Source: Spirogloea muscicola
Taxonomy: Eukaryota > Streptophyta > Zygnematophyceae > Spirogloeales > Spirogloeaceae
Length of the DNA: 11,771 nucleotides
Direction of reading: 5' to 3'
Assembly (NCBI GenBank): GCA_009602725.1
Contig: WELB01000066.1
Span: 443,430 to 455,200 of the forward strand
Positions 1 through 9,100 of this stretch are shown in pieces (position 1 is the stretch's first letter; the number at the start of each line of letters is the position of its first letter). Both the position numbers and the translations under genes were made by a program. A model generated the notes under the pieces. That model saw only the letters and a list, made by a program, of their open reading frames with translations, did no database searches and was not told where the DNA came from.

Positions 1-2151
1 ACGAGGAGGCGGCGGCGGGGGTCAGCGCCGAGGACGGCGAGGCCGCGGCGCCCAGCGCCGGCGCCTCCATGGCCGGCGACGACGGCGAGGGCGACCTGTG
101 GGGCTTCGGCTGCGGCGTCCAGGAAGTCGGCGGCCACTTCCTCAAGGCCGCCGTCGTCGCCTTCCAGGTCCTCCTCTGCATGCATCTGGAGGTGGGCGCT
201 CGTTCACCCCTCGTGTCTGAGCTAATGCATTCCTTTTTTCCACTAGGTATCAAGCAGCACAATTACAGAATTGAAGTGCATCACCTGCAGTATTGCCTTG
301 TATCTTTATATTTCTACTCAAGAGACTCTCTTCTTTTACTAGGTTATCTTTTCTTTATTCTTTGTTCATGTGCCACTCTTTCTTTCATTAACTTTTCGTA
401 ACTTACTCAGTTGATCTGAGTAAAAGGACTCGGGTTTTCTTTCCTCCCTCCACTTGCCCTGCTTGCTCCTCTGCTCGAGTGCCTGGCTTGGCTCTTGCTC
501 GTGCTGGCCTCCCTCTACTTTGAATCCCTTTGTAAATTTCCTGATTCACCTGCACTCTCTCCCTCCTCTCTCTCTCTCCACCTCCCTCCTCCCTCATTTT
601 TCAGGCGGAGCCTCAGTGGGCGGCGCGTCTGCCCATGCGCGCCATCTTCGCGCCGCTCCTGGTGGCGCAGGCCGTCGCACTGCTCTTCGCCGCACTGCAG
701 CTCGTCGGGGGCCTGCACGCGGCGTGTGTTGGGGGCCGGAGGGAGGACGGTCGGCGGCAGCGCAATGATGCAGACCCAGATGGGGCTCTCGCGTGCTTCG
801 AGTTCTGCTCCTTCGCCACGCGCGGCATGAGGTCTGCTCCCTCTGGCCCCCCCGCCCTCCTCCTTCTCTCCTCCATGCTCTGCCTCTCCGCGCCTCCCTC
901 ACTGTCAATGGCCATGGCTGCACTATCGCCGCACGCAGGCTGGCCGGGTGGTGGTCAGCAGACGACGAGCTGCGGGCTGAGCGCCGGGGCCTAGCCGCCG
1001 CCATTCTGCCAGGGTCTGCGTCCCCCCTCCCTCCTCCCCCTCCCTCTCCTCCTGGCCTCTAGTTGTTGCTGTCCCCTGCGGTCACGTGGGTGATGGCCAC
1101 CTCTCTCCAACCTGTCCTCCTCCCTCCTCCCTCCTCAGATACAACACCTTCCAGGGAACGCCTCCGAGCCACATCCGCAAGATGCGCAAGGGGGAGCTCG
1201 CTCATGAGGTGCTGTCTCCGCCGGCCTTCGTCCCGCTGGGTGCCCACAAAATTAACAGAAAGTTTACACTTTTACACACTGCACAGCAGCTAATTCTTCT
1301 ACCGTCAAGCCAAAAAACTATCTGACTTTGATAGTTCCCTGCTTGCTTTCGTCTTGTCCCGTCTGTGCGTATGCTGCTGGCATCAGAGGGCCGCTTGTCA
1401 GACTGCCATGGCTGACTGCAGCAGCAGCAACACACCGTCCTGCTCTCCTCCAGGTCGTGCAGCTGCAGGCGGCGCTCTTGGACCAGGTGGAGCGCGCCAA
1501 GGTCCAGAAGCAGGAGCTCGACCGCATCCAGCAGGTCACCTTCCCGCCCTCCTCCCTCCCTCCTTACCTCCTCTGCCATCCTTCCCCTTCTCGCCGCTCG
1601 TTACTGACAGGAGGCTCCGTGACCCGTGCGTCGCAGGAACGTCTGCTGTGCCGCATCTGCTTCGAGCGCGACATTGCTGTCGTTGTGATGCCTTGCCGGC
1701 ACCGCGTCCTCTGCAGGTTCCGCTCCGTCCCCTGAGCCCTCTAGGCACGTAGTAAAAGAGTTGTTGAATCCGCGGTTAGAGGTAATTATTCCAACTGAGA
1801 GCTGCATTGGCACTGCAGTTGTGCTCTTGTCGCTGCACTTTGACCTGCCAGCGATCCTGCCACGAAGCATGCAGCTCCATCTCCACACCAAGTTATCGCT
1901 CCCGTGGCTGACTGCCCTGCTCCAGGAGTCAGATCAATCCTATACAGTCCTTACTACCTTAAGATCAGGATAGACAGACTTTGAAGGCCGAGGATTTGAG
2001 GCCCATCTGAGGGCTGCATGATGGCTGGCTCAGAATGATCTGACTCTGCTTTTCTTATATTGTGGGGCGCAGCGGGTGTGCGAGCAAGTGCAAGCAGTGC
2101 CCGATCTGCCGGGGCCCAATTGACGAGCGCATGGTTGTCTTCGACGGCTAA
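1..2151 (+). CDS. Membrane-anchored RING-finger protein, TMEM185/Fragile-X-F-associated type (5' partial)
   Basis: Likely a membrane E3 ubiquitin ligase. Coding exons: 1-191 (open from the window edge, first full codon at 3), 605-831, 939-1013, 1139-1208, 1454-1534, 1637-1716 and 2073-2151, stop TAA at 2149. All introns are GT-AG and phases close, giving 266 visible residues. In order: an acidic Ala/Gly-rich stretch, a hydrophobic segment (FLKAAVVAFQVLLCM, exon 1), a second one (AIFAPLLVAQAVALLF, exon 2), then LAGWWSADDE, the YNTFQG block (exon 4), a short coiled-coil-like helix (VVQLQAALLDQ, exon 5) and a C-terminal C3HC4 RING. As I recall them, plant proteins of this family share the blocks GWWS-D, GYNTF-G-PP, EVxxLQAAL and LCR-CFE in the same order. 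They are longer (roughly 460 residues), so the N-terminal membrane helices lie outside the window. The ATG at 69 is not taken as the start because the frame is open upstream. Ubiquitin-ligase activity is inferred from the RING; substrate unknown. Confidence 0.9.
192..604 (+). other. Intron 1 of the RING gene (413 bp)
   Basis: The donor is GAG|GTGGGC at 192 and the acceptor TTTTTCAG ends at 604. The 5' half is AT-rich and T-rich. The last 60 bases are a strong C/T tract of CCTCC and CTCT runs before the AG. Open frames across it have no family resemblance and conflict with the spliced product. Confidence 0.85.
1022..1044 (-). other. Potential G-quadruplex on the template strand, intron 3 of the RING gene
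   Basis: Four C-runs of 6, 3, 5 and 3 bases (1022-1027, 1029-1031, 1036-1040, 1042-1044) are separated by loops of 1, 4 and 1 bases. This fits the G3+N1-7 pattern on the minus strand, or an i-motif on the plus strand. It begins 9 bases inside intron 3 (1014-1138). The same gene has looser CCTCC-rich tracts in introns 1, 2 and 5, so it may simply be pyrimidine-tract drift. Confidence 0.4.
1637..2151 (+). other. RING domain (C3HC4) split over exons 6 and 7
   Basis: The zinc ligands are CRIC (C219, C222), then C234, H236, C240 and C243, then C250 and C253 in CPIC, numbering from the first full codon in the window. The serine at the splice junction is made by AG from exon 6 plus C from exon 7 (acceptor CAG at 2070-2072). 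Only this joining yields LCSGCASKC and completes the zinc-binding set. The protein ends PIDERMVVFDG, a tail typical of this plant RING group. All eight ligands are present, so the domain should fold and bind two zincs. Confidence 0.9.
1717..2072 (+). other. Intron 6 of the RING gene (356 bp), interrupting the RING domain
   Basis: The donor is GCAG|GTTCCG at 1717 and the acceptor GGGCGCAG ends at 2072. Removing it joins the first five zinc ligands to the last three. An in-frame stop (TGA at 1733) follows the donor, so retention would produce a RING lacking C6 to C8. No other feature was recognised inside it. Confidence 0.85.
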
Positions 2152-3143
2152 TGCAGTCTCCCAGCCGACCTCTCTTCTGATCGCGCATGCGCGTGGCGGG
2201 CTGACCTTGCAACCACTGCGCCGACGATCGTCGCCAATGACAGCAGCCTTCCGGCACCTCGATGTACATAAGAAGTCCGAAGGGATGGTACGTCCTTGCA
2301 GCTGCTGTATCTTTGTCTGCAGCACCTTGGTGTTGTTGGGGCGACGGCAGAGGTCTGACAAAGAGCACAGAGAGCGGCTGCAGCTGCGGCAGCGAGAGCT
2401 CCTGGTGCTGAGAAACCCAAAAGCTGCCGTGAGCAGCTTCGCCCACAGCAGATTGTGATGGAATTTTGGCGGCAATCATGGGCGACAGCCTTGCCTCATT
2501 GGTGCTAAGTGTACATTTAAGAAGTCGGTAGTCATCGTTATAGTCAGATCGTTTGGCACTCGCCATGCAGAGCAAGTGACACAAAGTGACAACACTTTGA
2601 CAGTCTGACAGCAGCTTGCGGCTCCCTTTTTGGCCAGGGGTACAGTAACAGGCATCCATGTACCTAACTCTGGTCTATCTGGGAGATTGCGCAGACAATT
2701 AGGATTAAGAGTTGCATCAAGGTTAAGCTTCAACCTGGGACCAAGGACTGGTACTTTGACTCAAATTGTAGTTTCCCATTTTGTGAAATGCTCAAGACAT
2801 GGACTTCTTAACGAGTGTAAGCTACCAAGAAGCTCATCAATTCAATGGGCTATTGGGTTGAGTGGCAATATGTACTACCCGTGTATGAGAGTGGCCGCTA
2901 AGTAGTTCCAGCATTTGCTCTTAGTACAAAAACAGCAAGCCAGCTACAATGATAGCAGGGAGCACTTAGCCAAGGGGCACCTGAAGCTGCTGGAGATTTG
3001 TGTCTATCTAACAAAAATGGGCTGACACATATTAGGTGTCGTGCAAAGCGATTACCAAGACCCGAGTTTGCTAGTAAGATTCCTGTTAACCCTCCTACAG
3101 TCAGGAAATTAAAAAGATAGCCATTAACAGCCAGGTCAAGGTC
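2152..3143. other. Convergent intergenic region, no gene recognised
   Basis: This 992-base stretch holds the 3' ends of both genes. A 209-codon open frame on the minus strand (2030-2659) runs antisense into RING exon 7. It has no family resemblance and mixed low-complexity composition, and I treat it as chance. No canonical AATAAA was seen near either stop on its sense strand. A TGTAA on the plus strand at 2816-2820 is too far from the stop to assign with confidence. Confidence 0.6.
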
Positions 3144-6100
3144 TCAGCCTGTCCATAGGGCCCATCGATGAGCCCGGAGCGGCTCGCCGAGCTCCGCAAC
3201 CGCCGCCGCAATAGCTGCTGCTGACGCCGCATCCCTGGCCATGAGGATGCCGAACCCGCCGCCGCCAGCGCCCACCAACTTGGCGCCGCAGCAGAGCCCA
3301 CCAATGCGTGCGAGCAGCTCCTCCATCACAGCAGTCCCACTTTGCGGCACGAGCTCCTGGTTTAACCGCCATGCAGATGCTAGCACGGCGCCGATGGCGT
3401 CCAGCCGTCCGAGCGACAGGGCCGCTCGGGCCTCATCCGCCAGCGCTGCGAGGGCCCCCACCGCAGACACCATGGCCGCGTCCCGCTGCAGGTACCGCCG
3501 CACGACCTTCTGGAGGACGTCGCGCGCAAGCCTCACCTGCCATGCCACCCACGGGAGGTGTCATTCTGCAGTTATGACCAAAGTGAGAGTAAATATTGAG
3601 CAAGAATGTGGACATATATTCCAACGACAGAAAGCATGTATCGGCGTATGCAGATGTTCAGAAGCTAAGGCGAGACTGCCACTATGGATATAACCTCTGG
3701 CAATCAACTGCAGGCTTCGCAGTCAGTCCAACCTTCTAGATGCAATTGTTAGCTTTACAATATGAAACCACTTGTGACTTTCGCACAAGATCACCCCTTC
3801 CAGCACACTTTGCAAATTGATACATGGGCTTCAGCGAAGCAACTATGTGCGACCATCAGTATGGTGCAGCTTGCAGGACGTAAGGACATGCAGTGCCCGT
3901 CGTGGCTCCGGTGATGGCACACGAGCCTCTGGGTTTCCACGAGGCCTGCAAACATGAGCTTTGGGTGCACCTGGCCGGTGAACACGACAACAAGCCGAGC
4001 CTGCAGCTCGGACTGCAGCGCAGGGAGGAGCAGGATTGGCTCCACAGCGATGCGCATCGGCTGCATCGGCAGGCTGGTCGTGCACTTGGCGCCAGGATAT
4101 AGCCCGCCGACCTGCAAAACAGCACGTCCCCAACAAAGAGGGTGTTGAGGATCTAGCATTGAGGCCTAGCATTGAAGTGAAGACTTTCCGAGCAGAAATA
4201 GATGGTTACAAGTGGAAAGAAAAGCCAAAAGTCAAGGCTTCAGTAAATGCATGGCAAAAGTGAAAAGCTCAGTCGACGTCCTAAAGCGAGAGCCACTTGG
4301 GATGCTTAATGTGCCAATCATTAGACTTCCACATCCACAAGCGACTGACAATGCAGTGCCGTTGCAGCTGCCAGCGTGTTGAAAAGTTGAAGATTGAATG
4401 CAGAGTCAGAGGTCAGAAGAAAATGTCAAGGGTCATTGGCAGAGAGCCTACTTCATGCGGTTATAGCCGTGATTCAGGACTGACTCAAATTGAGTATTCT
4501 TATACTCAACAGATGTATAACAACCATACTTTCTATGGGTATTATGGGTGTTATGACCTTTATGGGTATTCTTATATGGATTCATGCAGGCCATGGTCAA
4601 GGTCGAATGTGAAGCATCTGGGGCATCGCACCTGGTCCTGCCAGCCGCCGCCAGAGCCCATCTGCTGCTCCAGCAGGAGCACGAGGCTGGACACGCGCTC
4701 GTTGTCGTCGCTGCCACCGCCAACTTGCAGGAGTGCGCGCACGAGCGCAGCAGCCAGGATGCTGGACGTACCCAGGCCGCTGCCACGAGGGACGGCGGCC
4801 CACGTCTCGACGCGGAGACCCCAAGGCATAGAGCCGGCTGCCACTCCGAGGGCCTCATAGCCAGTGACGCGCAGCGCGGCCCTGGCGATGCAGAAGGGTT
4901 CAGCCGGCGAGAGCGCGGCGCCCGCCATGTCTACGAGGCCCCCGAGCAACAGCCGGTTTCCCGCTTCGTCAGAGAAGTCTAGTCCTGCCTTGACAACAGC
5001 AGAATCCAAATGAGTAATTAGTACTCAATCAGTACTCATTATTCCAGTACTCAGTCAATTTTATGTAGGAGTTAGGCTTGACATTCTACCTAATTGCTGT
5101 GACTCTTTGATGTAATCTCACCTGGCCCTGGTGTGACTGTGACTCTGGCGCCGACCGGCGCGGCGCCATCAAGCGTGACGGCGAGGTTCAGGACGCGGCC
5201 GACGCGCTCCAAGCTCCACGGCGGCGTGTCGCTCCACCCGCCGACGAGGTCGAGCCGCACCGGCAGCTCCACGACCGCAACGGCGCCGACTCTCGGAGCA
5301 GGAGCCGAGCCTAATCTTGCCTGGCCGAGTTGGGGGTCCGCGCTGCCAGTTGGCAACGTCGAGCGACCTGCCTTCAAGCAAGCAGAAGAGGTCAGATCAT
5401 AGATCTCTACGTCATGATCCAGAGCTTAAGTGTGACACCAAAATCGTAGTGAGCTGCCAAGACTTATTCTTATGGACTGTCCTATCGAGTACCCATCATG
5501 TGTCTAAGGGCGATTGCAGGCACGCAAGACATGGCAGCACAAGCTGACGACTTGACACCAAAAGAAGGCGTCACAGATTGATCTTGTCGTCCTGAGAAGA
5601 CTTCCAAAGGCAACTAAGCCATACGTCCAAATCTGTATATGGCTTTGCATCAAAAGCACGAGCAAATGTACACATGATCTGGTGCGGACTTCTACTCATG
5701 CTAAGTGCGAGCACGTTCCATTCATAAGCAAAATTACAGGATATCATTAAGACTTGTTGCAGTTACCTGTCACACTTTCGGCAGACCCCAAACCCACAGC
5801 AGCGGCAGTCTCGTCAGCCACTGCCTGCCAAACGGCGCGGTCGAGTGCAGCACGCTCGTCGGGCACCAGGCCACCGAGAGTGCCGAGCACGTCCAGCCGC
5901 GCCTGCAGCAGCCGGCTATGGGGAATGCCGTCGACGATGCCTGGCGAGCTAGCAGAAGCTGCGGACTGGAGGCCGTCATAGCCAGCAATTGGCACCGCGG
6001 CCATTGCTGCACAGACCTGCGCCGCAGCGGCGCTCTCTGCCGGAATAAGCGCGCAGAGGGACGCCAGGTTGCGCCCAAATGACCTCGTCTGCAGGAACAT

Positions 6101-9100
6101 ACAAGGCAGCTTCTTAAGTCTTTGTATCATTTATGCGCGACTCTGTAGATTAGCACATATTTACAACGTGGACTAACATCCATGGGGATTGAGTGGCAAA
6201 GCCCAGGACCCAGAACCTCGACTCGCTAAAAGATTGTGCACAATGATGCAAGCACAAGTGTATAACATCATCACATAGTAATGTAAAGACCCAACATTTC
6301 TTGCAGATATCACTAATGTATAACAGTTGAGGAGTTGTACTTGAAGCAAGGTGTAGAAGCTGACCTCGATGCTCGCCATGGCAATCTGAGCTGCCTTCAG
6401 GCCCCTTGTGAGGCGCACCTCACCAAGGAGCGCTCCGAAATCGACGATCCCATGCATTGCAGCCAGGCTGACCCTCTCTGAGGCGCGCCACTTGGTGGCA
6501 GCTACACCATCTGGCGGCCCGACGCTGAGCAGCCAGGCCACCGCGCGGAGGCCGTCTCGGAGCGAGCGCACGACGGGAAAGAGTCTCGCAGTCCACAGGC
6601 ATCGAAGGGGTGCTTCAGTGGGCGCCCAGAGCTCCGTCGCAAGCACCTCCCGGCTCCTCAGCCAGTCGGTCCAGGGCCGGCCACCGAACGTCCCACCGTG
6701 ACGACCGCTGCCATCGCCGACCATCAGCTGCTTGGGGTTGTCGTCTATGCCACAGGCTAGGACGACGCTGCCGCGGCCATCGACCAGCGGGGCCCCCCAC
6801 ACGCAGCTGTTGTCGGGCACCACCCAACGCCAAGCTGTAGTCGCTCCTGAAGTCCCAGGTTCGTCGTTGGAAGAAGCACTCGATGTGTCTATGCCCATGA
6901 CGATGCAGCGGTTGCCAACTCGGCAGCCGGCCGTAAGGACTGAGTCGGCTACAAGCGAACCATCGCCGACGGATGCCCCGGCCTCCACAATACTTGATAC
7001 CAGCGTTGCTGAAAGCAGGCACGATAGATTGGAACATTAATTTTATAAGTGGGAGACTGAATTTGTGGGATGCACAACACTACTTGTTTGACACTCGACA
7101 ACGAAAGTATAAAGTGTGACAGAAAAGCATGTACTCATAAGTAGCTGCACATTAGCTGCACACACCTGATTCGGCAACGTGGCAGCAGGACGGCCCGGCG
7201 GTCGATGATAGGTGGCGGCGTGATACGCGCTCGCCAAGCGCGTGCCCAAGGTGGTCAAGGATCTCCCCCGATGTCCCAAAGTGCATGAATGTCAGGTCCT
7301 CTGTGCCAACCACCTCAAGGGGACATGTCAGCAGATGGAACATGCCTTTTATCAGCTTTCCACTTGAAGGGTGAAGCTTGATGTGTGCGCAGTCAATGAC
7401 AATCTCTCAATGGCTTTGCTGCTATATGATGTGATTGATGTATAGTAGAGGCGACTCAAAGTACATCTATTACTGTGTAGATATAATGGTGGCAATAATC
7501 CATGGGCTTAGATACTGTGCAGTAACAGCTCAGGAGACTGCACTGCGATGCTTAGGCATCTAATACTAATACACATCATGGTAGTAGCTGTAACTCAGCA
7601 GATGGTGCACACTAGAGTAAATCGCTTCGCGATCGCAAATATTGGACCCCTCACCAGCAACATAGAAGGACAGCCGGCGGGCTCCAAGTTGTGAGGTCAT
7701 GGTGCTTCCTAGTGGCCGGGACGCCAGCCAGGCACGCCGGGCTGGCACCCAGGCTGCAGCAAGCTCCTCGTACAGGCTCACCTGGCCCACCAAATCAAGG
7801 TGCTACCGAATTATTGCAACATACTTCTCGAACGTGTGGGATAACCGGGACCCAATTCAAGAGTATAACCGTTTTATGTTATTGGATACAGCACTTAATC
7901 ATCCAATGATCAGGATGTTTACCCCAGATGGTAGTGTACCTCGTCGCCGCTTGCTAGCAAGCTTGCAACTGGGTCTGGTTCAGCCAAGGCCAGGCGGATG
8001 AGGTCCCGCCAGGCGCCGCCACGTACAGCGAAGATGCCTGTGTCCAGGAGCGCAGCGCCGGCCTTAGAGACAGCATTCCTGGCCACCATCTCCTGAACAT
8101 GTGCGAGATGCTAAGCCCGAATCAAGTAGTGAGCCCAACACCGGGCGACGTCGCTGCTTCTTTTTATGCATTGTGCTCTTGACTGACTACTCTTACCACT
8201 AATTACTAAGAGGAGTACCACGTGATTGCGCGCTTGAATACATCACATGACCCCGACTGGAAGAACCTCGCATACTTGCCAAGCTTGGGCTAACAGGACT
8301 CAAAGTCGCCACCATCCAGGATACACAATAATTTGGGTAAAATTACCGTACTAAACAGTCGGAATATAAAGTGCTGGGCTTCATTTGGCCTTCCTTTGAG
8401 AATCCCACAGGCAAGTGTCAAGAGTTCTCAGTCACCCAGCAACTGTCATCGAGTCCATAGTCAGGATCGCCTACTGCCTAGGTCCTGATATCAGAGCCTT
8501 AAATCCTTAAGCTAGACCATGAGTCAAGCCCATTACATTGTCTGTGAAGTGTTAGGTTTCATGAAGTGCAACAGATCAAAGGCTCACCTGCACGGTGGGC
8601 TTCTGCAGCAGGTCCGCCACCAGTCTGGTGGCCGACGCCGTGCGGCTCTCCCTGCCTCCACTCAGGGCGCCTTCCAAGCCAGCCTCTTGGCCTAGCTCAG
8701 GGAGCACTATGCCATGGTGCTTGGCGACGCTGAGCGGCACAGGGGCGGCTATGATGCACACGCCATCGGGCGGGCACGCGACGTGGCTGCTGTCAAAGCA
8801 GGCTAGCACGTCACCAGTCATGACGAAAAGGCCGCCTGTGGCACAGCACAAACAGATTCCACTTCCTTGACAGAGTGGGCTTAAGGTTGCTGATTGCTGA
8901 ATGTCAGATCTTTCGAGCCGATTGAAGCTAGTTTAGTATAAATGAAAGACATGTGGTCAAGGGTCACGGCTTAAGGTTCCAGGTAGCATTGGAGGTCAAG
9001 GGTTTGCCAATACAGCTTTTTGCTAGCTTGTTAGACTTTCTCCTCTACTAAGACTGATCTATGAAGGCCGACTCGGCCCTAGCCTTGACTTCATCCTTGA

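Larger units (their letters stand above)
3144..5367 (-). other. FKGP: FKGP exons 10-13: GHMP-type L-fucokinase domain
   Basis: Exon 10 (5367-5122) carries the sugar-binding motif ELPVRLDLVGGWSDTPP. Exon 11 (4984-4632) carries the ATP-binding loop PRGSGLGTSSILAA and ends GGGWQDQ. Exon 12 (4111-3971) continues GGLYPGAK to VVVFTGQ. Exon 13 (3536-3144) gives VRLARDVLQKVVRRYLQRD, SAWRLNQELVP and the third GHMP motif KLVGAGGGGFG, ending RWALWTG. All three GHMP signatures are present, so the kinase should be active. Exon 9 (6088-5767) is a helical linker containing AVWQAVADETAAAV. Confidence 0.94.

Noticed and set aside
2030-2659. 209-codon open frame on the minus strand between the genes
   Set aside because: It overlaps RING exon 7 antisense and has no recognisable domain. 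The overlapped part is explained by the GC-rich real exon.
4297-4860. 187-codon plus-strand frame
   Set aside because: It is antisense to FKGP exon 11 plus part of intron 11. The minus-strand reading is a clear GHMP kinase segment.
7301-7320. TTGAG|GTGG as acceptor for FKGP exon 7
   Set aside because: It would start the exon in phase 0 while exon 6 ends in phase 1. The CACAG acceptor ending at 7301 keeps the frame and aligns gap-free.
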